Shown here: one piece after another, positions 1 through 5,448 of the stretch
How the letters are laid out: each line of letters begins with the position of its first letter
Numbering within the stretch: the first letter of the stretch is position 1
Assembly: GCA_016204645.1 (NCBI GenBank)
Contig: JACQKI010000027.1
Span: forward strand, 1-5,615
Source of the DNA: Candidatus Kerfeldbacteria bacterium
GTDB taxonomy: Bacteria > Patescibacteriota > Patescibacteriia > SBBC01
Direction: 5' to 3'
Length of the DNA: 5,615 nt
Notes under the pieces: generated by a model
Seen by the model: the letters and a program-made list of their open reading frames with translations, nothing else
Database searches by the model: none
Told to the model about the DNA's origin: nothing
Translations under genes and position numbers: made by a program

Positions 1-459
1 GAGTGGCGCTTGGCCGAGGCACTCGGACCAGTGCTGGAAAAGTACGATTACGTGCTGATCGACTGTCCGCCCAGCTTGGGACTACTGACTATCAATGCCC
101 TGACCGCCGCTGACGAAATTCTGATTCCGGTTCAGTGCGAGTACTACTCGCTCGAAGGCCTGAGCCAGCTGCTTGAGACGATCGATTTAGTGAAACAGAA
201 CTTGAAAGCGGATTTGACGGTGCTGGGTCTGGTCATGACCATGTACGAAGACGAAAGCGAACTGGCGCAAGCCGTGTTCCACGAGATTTACAAGCACTTT
301 CCCCATCGCGTCTTTCGGACGGTGGTGCCGCGCAACGTCAAGCTGGCTGAGGCGCCGAGCTTCGGCCGGTCGATTTTTGAGCATAGTTACGACTCAAGTG
401 GTGCCCGCGCCTACCGACGGTTGGCGCACGAGATTCATTTGGCGAAGGAAAGCGTATGA
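1..459 (+). CDS. parA: ParA/Soj-family chromosome-partition ATPase, 3' part only
   Basis: This is the C-terminal 152 residues of a ParA (Soj/MinD-type) ATPase; the reading frame is open from the first base, so the gene begins left of the window. ParA proteins are cytosolic deviant-Walker ATPases that bind DNA as ATP dimers and, with ParB, move the replication-origin region. The visible part starts just before the Walker B strand, VLIDCPPSLG (visible residues 18-27, Asp21), and ends with the family signature VPRNVKLAEAPSFGRSIF followed by the C-terminal helix SSGARAYRRLAHEI. The Walker A loop, in the missing first 100 or so residues, cannot be assessed. The stop TGA (457-459) lies one base before an inverted-repeat element, and parB follows, the usual parAB order. 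I am very sure of the family. A plasmid origin cannot be excluded, but the neighbours look chromosomal. Confidence 0.95.
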   Translation, partial: EWRLAEALGPVLEKYDYVLIDCPPSLGLLTINALTAADEILIPVQCEYYSLEGLSQLLETIDLVKQNLKADLTVLGLVMTMYEDESELAQAVFHEIYKHFPHRVFRTVVPRNVKLAEAPSFGRSIFEHSYDSSGARAYRRLAHEIHLAKESV

Positions 460-533
460 ACCCCGTTAGAAATTTTGCCGACCAACCCCGAGACGGACTT
501 GTCATTTACCAGGACTGTCATGGGGATTTCTAA
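456..533 (+). other. Possible 25-codon ORF inside copy 1, overlapping the parA stop
   Basis: An ATG at 456-458 overlaps the parA stop in the arrangement ATGA and opens a 25-codon frame beginning MNPVRNFADQPRDG. It runs through the whole left arm and interior of the repeat and stops at TAA (531-533) inside the right arm, five bases before GTG 538. The geometry would suit translational coupling from parA and re-initiation at parB. No separate ribosome binding site is evident, and the ORF may simply be a by-product of the repeat. Not recognised as a protein family. Confidence 0.2.
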
Positions 534-538
534 CGGGG
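461..538 (+). repeat. ~78-bp inverted-repeat element between parA and parB (copy 1)
   Basis: A perfect 13-bp inverted repeat, CCCCGTTAGAAAT at 461-473 and ATTTCTAACGGGG at 526-538, encloses 52 bp. The element starts one base after the parA stop and its last base is the G of the GTG (538) where conserved ParB homology begins, so it fills the parA-parB gap exactly. The 11-bp core CCCGTTAGAAA recurs, again as an inverted pair, at the start of spoT (5138-5219). Transcribed, the arms could form a 13-bp stem closing a 52-nt loop. The right arm has no T-run after it, so it does not look like an intrinsic terminator. The interior supplies an AGGA and an ATG that parB may use. Whether this is a mobile repeat or a regulatory leader is unknown. 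Confidence 0.85.
511..514 (+). promoter_or_regulatory. Ribosome binding site (AGGA) supporting the parB start at 520
   Basis: AGGA lies five bases before ATG 520. It favours that start over TTG 475, which has no Shine-Dalgarno, and over GTG 538, where the only G-run (GGGG) touches the start codon. The site lies inside the inverted-repeat element, so the repeat itself may provide the translation signals of parB. Confidence 0.5.
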
Positions 539-1383
539 TGAGTGGCAGCCTCGGTCGCGGACTGGGTTCGTTGATTCCCGGCCTGACGCCGCGCTCGCCG
601 GGCGTCGGCGAAACGAGTGAGCGCGTGCTGCAGCTGTCGACCGGTCAGATCGTCACCAACCCGCACCAGCCGCGCAAGACCATTGACCACGCCGCGCTGG
701 AAGATTTAATCAATTCGATTCGTGAGCACGGCATTGTCCAGCCGCTGGTGGTCATTAAAACCGCTTCCGGGTATCAGCTGATTGCCGGCGAGCGTCGGTT
801 GCGGGCCGCCCAGATCGTCGGCTTGAAGACCGTGCCGGCCGTGGTCCGCGACGCGACCAAGCAGCAGCAGCTCGAGCTGGCGATCGTCGAGAACGTTCAG
901 CGCAAAGACTTGAATCCAATGGAGCGCGCCTTCGCCTACCAAAAGCTGATTGACGAGTTTAACCTGACCCAGGAGCAGGTGGCTAAGCGCGTCGGCAAGT
1001 CGCGGGTGACGGTGGCCAATACCCTGCGCTTGCTTAATCTGCCGACTGAGATTCAGCAGGCCGTGGCTGACGAGCGGATCAGCGAAGGCCACGCCAAGGT
1101 GATTGCCAGCGCGCCGAACGTCAAAGCGCAGCGGCAGCTGCTGAAAGACATTCTGGAACGCGATTTGACGGTCCAAGGCGGCGCCACCCTGGCTAGAGGC
1201 GTGGCCCGGGTCAAGCAAACTAAGCCGGCTAACCCTGACTACGTCGCAGCCGAAGACGAGCTGCGCAACGCCTTCGGTACGCGCGTCCGGATTGACAAAC
1301 GCGGCAAGGTTGGTACCATTACCATTGAGTTTTACTCGGAGGAGGAGTTTCGGACGCTGCTCGAGCGACTCCGCCGTTCCTAG
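520..1383 (+). CDS. parB: ParB/Spo0J chromosome-partition protein (parS-binding CTPase)
   Basis: Predicted 287-residue ParB, a normal length for chromosomal ParB. ParB binds parS centromere sites, uses CTP to clamp and spread on DNA, and stimulates ParA; it acts on the nucleoid. Seen in order: the N-terminal ParA-interaction motif SLGRGLGSLIP (about residues 10-20); the N-terminal CTP-binding domain with NPHQPRK, GERRLRAA (90-97) and ENVQRKDLNP (124-133); the helix-turn-helix LTQEQVAKRVGKSRVTVANTLRLL (149-172); and a C-terminal dimerisation segment ending EEEFRTLLERLRRS. The start is chosen at ATG 520 because AGGA precedes it. The first residues MGISNGV are read from the right arm of the inverted repeat, and homology proper begins at GTG 538, so 538 is the alternative start. 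It follows parA by 60 bases and precedes the membrane-protein gene by 9. Function is very secure; the start is not. Confidence 0.95.
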   Translation: MGISNGVSGSLGRGLGSLIPGLTPRSPGVGETSERVLQLSTGQIVTNPHQPRKTIDHAALEDLINSIREHGIVQPLVVIKTASGYQLIAGERRLRAAQIVGLKTVPAVVRDATKQQQLELAIVENVQRKDLNPMERAFAYQKLIDEFNLTQEQVAKRVGKSRVTVANTLRLLNLPTEIQQAVADERISEGHAKVIASAPNVKAQRQLLKDILERDLTVQGGATLARGVARVKQTKPANPDYVAAEDELRNAFGTRVRIDKRGKVGTITIEFYSEEEFRTLLERLRRS

Positions 1384-1392
1384 CGTACACGC

Positions 1393-3657
1393 TTGTTACG
1401 ATTTAAACGCCAATCACGTGCGGCGCAGGCGCTGATCGGAACCACCAGGTTCTTGCTTGCCCTGGCCGTCTTCCTGACGCCGCTGCTGTTTGTACCCGGC
1501 CTGAACGACCCGGTTGAGTTGCCGAAAGCCGCCATGTTCGTGGTTTTGGTCGCGGCGGCCGCCCTGACGTTTGCGGTCAGCTGGATTGCCGGCGACGAAG
1601 TCCGGTTCAGGCTCGTCCCTGGTCAGTGGTGGCTGCTCGGCCTGGCCGCGGTGCTGACGCTGGCAACGGTTTTTTCTACCAATCGGGTGACGTCGCTGCT
1701 CGGGAGCACCGGCTACGTTCACCATGCCCTGCCGGTGTTGCTGGCGTTCATCGCCTTCGTCTGGTTGGCGGTGCAAGTCTTCGATCCTGACCGGGACGTA
1801 CCGCTGGTGCTGACGATTGCTTTGACCGCCGTCGGTTTGAGCGTCTTGCTGGCCTTAGTCCAGTTGGCTGGCTTGTCGCCGTGGCCATGGAGCGAGCTGC
1901 GGCAGCGCAGCTTCTTGGTGAGCGGAAATTCCGGTGCCGCGTTGGCCACCCTGGTTGGCGCGTTCCTACCGGCCGGCATAGTCTTCGTACGCCGGCCGCG
2001 CCGTTTGATCTGGCTGTTGTTGGCCACGGCCGCGGTCATGTGTTCGGTCCTGCTGATGCTGGCGATTGATGCGGTCGCCGGCTGGATTGCCCTGATCGTC
2101 AGCGCGGTCGTCAGCCTGGCGGTGGTCAGCTTACGGCAGCTGCCGCGCGCGACCTTCCTGGTGGTCGGCGTGGTGCTGGCCGTGGGCGTCTTCGGGCTGC
2201 TGATTAACACCACCGGCCTGGTGGGCACGTCGGTCACGCCTGACTTGCGACTGGATTCACGGACGGCGTGGTCAGTCACGGCTCGATCAATCGCGAAATT
2301 TCCGATCATCGGCTCCGGTCCCGGTACGTTCTACTATGACTTCGTTTCGTTCCGACCGGATTCCTTTTATGGATCGCTGCTCGGATCGTTGCGCTTCGTC
2401 AAGTCGTCCGACGAAGTCCTGCAGCTGCTCGCCACGGTCGGCCTGGTCGGTTCGTTAGCATTGTTTGGTTTGGTGGCCAGCGTCTTGACGAAGGTGATTA
2501 GATCCAGCGAGACGTTGGCCCGGAAGCTGCGCCAGGATTGGGCCGCACCGGCGGCCGTGATCGGCGCCTGGGTCGGCTTGACCGCGGCCTGGCTGTTCGC
2601 ACCGACGACGTTCGTGACCAGCGCCTTCTGGTGGATGTGTTTGGCGTTGTTGGTGGTGGCCCTGCGTACGAACGGCCGCGAGCAGACGGTACGACCGCCG
2701 AGCAGCCGGTTAGCGGCGACTATTGCCTCGTTCGTGCTGCTGGTGGTCGTGGCCGTGACCGTGGTCTGGTCCGGACGAGTACTGGTGGCTGATCGCGGCT
2801 TGGTCAGGGTGACGCAGGCAGTGCAGCGAACCGAGTCGCTGGACACTGTTCGGAAGTTGCTGGATCGGACGATCCAAGCCAATCCCAGCCTGCCCGTGCC
2901 GTATTTGTTGCGGGCCCAAGAGCAGCTGGTTGAGCTGCAGCTGCTGTTACAGCAGTCATCGGGCGATGGCGGGCGGGCGCAAGCCTTGGTCAACGCCGTG
3001 GCGGCCGACGCCGAGACGGCCGTGGCCCGCGACCCGCGCAACCCGGGCATCCTTGAATCAGTCGCCCAACTCTACAAAGACCTCGGATCGATTACCGGCA
3101 GCACCGGCGAACAGGTAATCGGCGCCTACGAGCGGGCGGTCGCCCTGGAACCGACTAATCCGCGGACGCTGGTCAGCCTGGGTCAGGCCTACTACTTGAC
3201 CGCCTCGGCACTTCAAGGCCAGGAAGGCGCTGACCAGAACGACATCACCGGCCGGATCATCAAAGCCCGGGCCGCGTTCGAGGAAGCGCGGCGCGTGATT
3301 CCCAACTACATCGACGCGGCCTTTGGTCTGGTCCTGGTCGACGAGTTGGCGGGTGAAAAAGATCGCGCCTTAACGACGCTCGAGGAGTTAACCCGGGCTA
3401 ATCCGCAGTCGCCCGCGCTGTGGTACGAGCTCGGTGTGCGTTACGTTGACCGGACCGATTCGACCAAGGCTCAAGAGGTCTTTACGAACGTCGTCAACCT
3501 GGATGCTTCGATGGCCTTGGCCCACTGGCAGCTCGGTCTGATTGCCGAACAGGAGCAGGACACAGCCACGGCCCGGCGCGAGTTCGAGCTGGTTCAGCAG
3601 CTCGATCCGACTAATACGGAGGTCGTGCAAAAACTCGAGGCGTTGCCAAAGGAATAG
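1393..3657 (+). CDS. O-antigen ligase/polymerase-like (Wzy/WaaL superfamily) membrane protein with C-terminal TPR domain
   Basis: A 754-residue protein in two halves. Residues about 14-465 are strongly hydrophobic with roughly nine to twelve transmembrane segments (for example about 18-36, 45-66, 79-96, 110-130, 136-160, 204-225, 228-247, 252-271, 346-367, 385-425, 441-465). The large loop carries the pattern RTAWSVTARSIAKFPIIGSGPGTF (290-313, conserved Arg290, Trp293, GxGPGTF) and then SSDEVLQLLATVGLVG (338-353), the arrangement of the Wzy_C/O-antigen ligase superfamily, which joins or polymerises lipid-linked glycans on the outer face. Residues about 500-754 form TPR-like helical repeats with A-x-x-x-DP-N-type turns (DPRNP, EPTNP, NPQSP, DPTN), probably extracytoplasmic. 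The start is TTG 1393: the parB stop is in the same frame just upstream and no ATG precedes the first membrane segment. No clear Shine-Dalgarno is visible, so coupling to parB is likely. The glycan substrate cannot be inferred. Confidence 0.85.
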   Translation: MLRFKRQSRAAQALIGTTRFLLALAVFLTPLLFVPGLNDPVELPKAAMFVVLVAAAALTFAVSWIAGDEVRFRLVPGQWWLLGLAAVLTLATVFSTNRVTSLLGSTGYVHHALPVLLAFIAFVWLAVQVFDPDRDVPLVLTIALTAVGLSVLLALVQLAGLSPWPWSELRQRSFLVSGNSGAALATLVGAFLPAGIVFVRRPRRLIWLLLATAAVMCSVLLMLAIDAVAGWIALIVSAVVSLAVVSLRQLPRATFLVVGVVLAVGVFGLLINTTGLVGTSVTPDLRLDSRTAWSVTARSIAKFPIIGSGPGTFYYDFVSFRPDSFYGSLLGSLRFVKSSDEVLQLLATVGLVGSLALFGLVASVLTKVIRSSETLARKLRQDWAAPAAVIGAWVGLTAAWLFAPTTFVTSAFWWMCLALLVVALRTNGREQTVRPPSSRLAATIASFVLLVVVAVTVVWSGRVLVADRGLVRVTQAVQRTESLDTVRKLLDRTIQANPSLPVPYLLRAQEQLVELQLLLQQSSGDGGRAQALVNAVAADAETAVARDPRNPGILESVAQLYKDLGSITGSTGEQVIGAYERAVALEPTNPRTLVSLGQAYYLTASALQGQEGADQNDITGRIIKARAAFEEARRVIPNYIDAAFGLVLVDELAGEKDRALTTLEELTRANPQSPALWYELGVRYVDRTDSTKAQEVFTNVVNLDASMALAHWQLGLIAEQEQDTATARREFELVQQLDPTNTEVVQKLEALPKE

Positions 3658-5163
3658 TCAGTTATTCGCCTGGCCGCGCTCGAGTCGTTGGCCTTCTGTT
3701 TTTTGTGCTTTACGAATGCGCTCGCGGGCCAGTCGCGTCTTAACGTGCGGCAGCCAGTCTGGGTTCGGCTCTTTCCGGTTTTTGTCGGTCACCACCTCAA
3801 CCACGTCGCCGCTCCTCAGCTCGGTCAGCACGTCGACGTACTGACCGTTGACGCGGGCGCCGATGATGCGCTGGCCCAGGTCGGTGTGCACGGCGTAGGC
3901 GAAGTCAACGGCCGTGGCGCGTTCGGGCAGATCGATCACATCGCCTTTCGGCGTCAAGCAAAAAATTCGATTGCTGAAGACGTCGACCCGGAGCGCTTCG
4001 AGATACTGCTGCTCGTCTTCGAGTTCGTGTTGCCACTGGCTCAGCTCACGCACCCAGCCGAGCGTCCGGTCGAGCGAGCCTGACGCCCGCTTCGGCTTGC
4101 CGGCTTCGGCGTAGTGCCAGTGCGCAGCCACGCCGTACTCGGCCGCCTGGTGCATGGCCTGGTCGCGGACCTGTAGCTCGATGATACGGTTGCGCGGGCC
4201 GAAGATGGTGGTGTGAATTGACTGGTAACCGTTCGGTTTGGGCTGGGCAATGTAATCCTTGATCCGGCCGGGCAGCGGCCGCCACAGGCCGTGGATCACG
4301 CCCAGCGCCGCGTAGCAGTCGGCCACGGTCGGGACGATCAAGCGCAAGGCCACTAAGTCGTAGACCTTGGTGATGTCGCCGTCGATTTCCGGCCGCTGCA
4401 GTTTCTGGTAGAGCGAGTACAGGTGTTTCTGCCGGCCGTGGATATCCAACACGGGCACGGATCGCGCCTTGAGCTCACGCTCCAAGGCGGTTTGCGTTTC
4501 GGTCAACAGATCGCCGATGTCGCCCAGCCGCTGCTTAAACACTCGCTCGGTGGCGGCAAAAGCCTCAGGTTCCAGATAGGGAAAGGCCAGGTCTTCGAGC
4601 TGGCCTTTAATTTCGCCGATGCCTAAGCGGTTGGCGATCGGCGCGTAGATTTCCAGCGATTCTCGCGCAATGCGCTGCCGTTTATTCGGATCAGGTAAGT
4701 ACTGCAGCGTTTCCAGGTTGTGCAACCGGTCGGCGAACTTGATCAGGATGACGCGGATGTCCTCGGCCATGGCCACGAACATCTTGCGCAGGTTTTCGAC
4801 GTAGCGCTGCAAGCCGCGGTACTTCAGCTTACCGAGCTTGGTCACCCCGGCAACCAGCTTGGCTACGCCGTCGCCAAAGTCGTGGCGGAGCTGCTCAATG
4901 GTGACGGCCGTGTCTTCTGGAACGTCGTGGAGCAAGCCGGCGATAACGGTGTCTTGGTCGAGGTGGAGCTTGACCAGCTTGTCGGCCACGGCCAGCGAGT
5001 GGCTGACGTACGGCTCGCCGGACAGCCGCAGCTGGCCAGCGTGCGCCTGGGCCGCGGTTTCGTAGGCCAGCTTGAGCAGGTCGCGGTCGATCGATAGCTG
5101 TTCGCGCTCAACCGTGCTCAGCAGATCGTCGAGGGTCATCCCGTTAGAAAGTCCGCTTGTCAT
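3658..5163 (-). CDS. rel: Rel/SpoT-type bifunctional (p)ppGpp synthetase/hydrolase lacking the C-terminal ZBD/ACT domains
   Basis: Cytosolic enzyme of the stringent response that makes (p)ppGpp from ATP and GTP/GDP and hydrolyses it. Predicted 501 residues from ATG 5163. The HD hydrolase domain (about 25-180) keeps its expected residues: Arg46 and His55 in RLSGEPYVSH, His79-Asp80 and Glu83-Asp84 in LLHDVPEDT, and Asp145 in KFADRLHNL. The synthetase domain (about 240-360) has YDLVALR (Asp269), RIKD (300-303, the RxKD form typical of bifunctional enzymes rather than ExDD of RelA), NGYQSIHT (Tyr313) and IELQVRD (Glu329). A TGS domain follows (about 392-455). The protein then ends within 50 residues, whereas full-length Rel proteins are about 700-750 residues with helical, zinc-binding and ACT domains. 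Both active sites look intact. Start choice: ATG 5163 forms ATGA with a short upstream frame, and ATG 5139 at the right arm of a repeat is where family homology begins; a longer frame from 5238 reads through the repeat and is unlikely. It converges on the preceding gene with no gap. Confidence 0.93.
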   Translation of the reverse strand: MTSGLSNGMTLDDLLSTVEREQLSIDRDLLKLAYETAAQAHAGQLRLSGEPYVSHSLAVADKLVKLHLDQDTVIAGLLHDVPEDTAVTIEQLRHDFGDGVAKLVAGVTKLGKLKYRGLQRYVENLRKMFVAMAEDIRVILIKFADRLHNLETLQYLPDPNKRQRIARESLEIYAPIANRLGIGEIKGQLEDLAFPYLEPEAFAATERVFKQRLGDIGDLLTETQTALERELKARSVPVLDIHGRQKHLYSLYQKLQRPEIDGDITKVYDLVALRLIVPTVADCYAALGVIHGLWRPLPGRIKDYIAQPKPNGYQSIHTTIFGPRNRIIELQVRDQAMHQAAEYGVAAHWHYAEAGKPKRASGSLDRTLGWVRELSQWQHELEDEQQYLEALRVDVFSNRIFCLTPKGDVIDLPERATAVDFAYAVHTDLGQRIIGARVNGQYVDVLTELRSGDVVEVVTDKNRKEPNPDWLPHVKTRLARERIRKAQKTEGQRLERGQANN

Positions 5164-5219
5164 AGGTATACTGTATTGTAAGTCTCCACCTTGTCTTTCA
5201 GCCAGCTTTCTAACGGGAT
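5138..5219 (-). repeat. ~82-bp inverted-repeat element at the spoT/rel start (copy 2)
   Basis: A perfect 14-bp inverted repeat, ATCCCGTTAGAAAG at 5138-5151 and CTTTCTAACGGGAT at 5206-5219, encloses 54 bp. The core CCCGTTAGAAA is identical to that of the element before parB (461-538), while the interior is mostly different; an 8-mer CTTGTCAT (plus strand 5156-5163; 498-505 in copy 1) is shared. Read on the minus strand, the right arm ends CTAACGGG-ATG, where the ATG (5139) is the start expected from Rel homology, matching the GGGG-TG arrangement at parB. The interior on the minus strand includes TACAAT (a -10-like hexamer with no good -35) and the ATG at 5163. Confidence 0.85.
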
Positions 5220-5222
5220 CAT
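5160..5222 (-). other. Possible 20-codon leader ORF upstream of spoT/rel
   Basis: On the minus strand an ATG at 5222-5220 opens a 20-codon frame, MIPLESWLKDKVETYNTVYL, whose TGA stop overlaps the spoT ATG at 5163 as ATGA. This is the classic geometry for translational coupling. The six bases before its ATG are CCCTCC, the opposite of a Shine-Dalgarno, so it would have to be leaderless; an extended -10 sits at the right distance for that. The peptide shows no run of one amino acid that would suggest an attenuator. It could be chance. Confidence 0.22.
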
Positions 5223-5228
5223 GGAGGG

Positions 5229-5237
5229 AGTGTAGCA
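5229..5237 (-). promoter_or_regulatory. Possible extended -10 promoter for spoT/rel
   Basis: The minus strand reads TGC-TACACT, a TGn extended -10 with four of six consensus bases in the hexamer. I see no matching -35. Transcription would start near 5222, the first base of the short leader ORF, and would put the whole of repeat copy 2 in the 5' leader, where its arms could pair. A single weak hexamer match, hence low confidence. Confidence 0.3.
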
Positions 5238-5242
5238 TTCAG

Positions 5243-5298
5243 AGGTTTGGAGGTTTAGAGGTTCGGGGGGTTTGAGGCTTAGCGGTTTGGCGGTTTAG
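5243..5298 (+). repeat. Degenerate tandem array of seven 8-bp G-rich units
   Basis: Seven consecutive octamers: AGGTTTGG, AGGTTTAG, AGGTTCGG, GGGGTTTG (slipped by about one base), AGGCTTAG, CGGTTTGG, CGGTTTAG. The first two and last two units form the same 16-mer, except that the leading A of each octamer is C in the second pair, which suggests expansion by duplication. The period of 8 is not a multiple of three and the tract lies between divergent genes, so it is non-coding. The G-rich strand has many GG pairs spaced by TTT or TTTA-type loops and could form two-layer G-quadruplexes. No function is known to me. Confidence 0.75.
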
Positions 5299-5329
5299 CT
5301 CGCCGCTCGCTGAATTACGCACGTTGCGC

Positions 5330-5358
5330 TTGACTGGATCTAGGTCGTGTGGTTAGAT
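5330..5358 (+). promoter_or_regulatory. Possible sigma70-type promoter for the gene at 5449
   Basis: TTGACT (5330-5335, five of six consensus -35 bases) is followed after 17 bases by TTAGAT (5353-5358), a poor -10 (three of six) helped by a TGn extension at 5350-5352. Transcription would begin around 5365 and give a leader of about 85 bases containing a hairpin. The spacing is ideal, but the weak -10 keeps confidence modest. Confidence 0.4.
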
Positions 5359-5396
5359 GCAGCCGTTTTGTGCTACTGGAAGGAAGGCACTGCTCG

Positions 5397-5426
5397 TGTT
5401 CCGTGGTCTCAATCCACGGGCGAACA
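5397..5426 (+). promoter_or_regulatory. Hairpin in the 5' leader of the membrane-protein gene
   Basis: CCGTGG (5401-5406) pairs perfectly with CCACGG (5414-5419) around a 7-base loop. Outside a 3-base bulge, TGTT (5397-5400) pairs with AACA (5423-5426). It ends about nine bases before the Shine-Dalgarno and is not followed by a T-run, so it is not a terminator. It could stabilise the mRNA or modulate translation; this is inference from structure alone. Confidence 0.4.
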
Positions 5427-5434
5427 ACTCGGAG

Positions 5435-5440
5435 AGGAGG
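5435..5440 (+). promoter_or_regulatory. Strong Shine-Dalgarno AGGAGG for the gene at 5449
   Basis: A full AGGAGG sits eight bases before ATG 5449, within a purine-rich run from 5431. It is by far the strongest ribosome binding site in the window and fixes this start with confidence. Confidence 0.85.
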
Positions 5441-5448
5441 AAACAGTC

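Noticed and set aside
475..519. parB start at TTG 475
   Set aside because: Rare start codon with no Shine-Dalgarno, and it would translate the repeat interior, which has no ParB similarity.
1411..1422. Possible parS site around TCACGTG
   Set aside because: Only the 7-base core of the usual TGTTTCACGTGAAACA matches; both flanks differ, and it lies inside coding sequence.
2367..3050. Long minus-strand open frame opposite the membrane-protein gene
   Set aside because: Its translation is Ser/Thr/Arg/Ala-rich low-complexity sequence, as expected for a shadow frame of a GC-rich gene, and the opposite strand is a clear protein.
3671..3704. Intrinsic terminator for the membrane-protein gene within the rel 3' end
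   Set aside because: The GGCC/GGCC stem is only 4 bp with a long loop, and the T-run is several bases away.
3688..4083. Plus-strand open frame opposite the Rel TGS region
   Set aside because: No recognisable motif and no ribosome binding site; the minus strand encodes conserved Rel motifs across the same bases.
5164..5238. N-terminal extension of Rel from ATG 5238
   Set aside because: It reads through both arms of the inverted repeat, is not like Rel, and the ATG is upstream of the likely transcription start.
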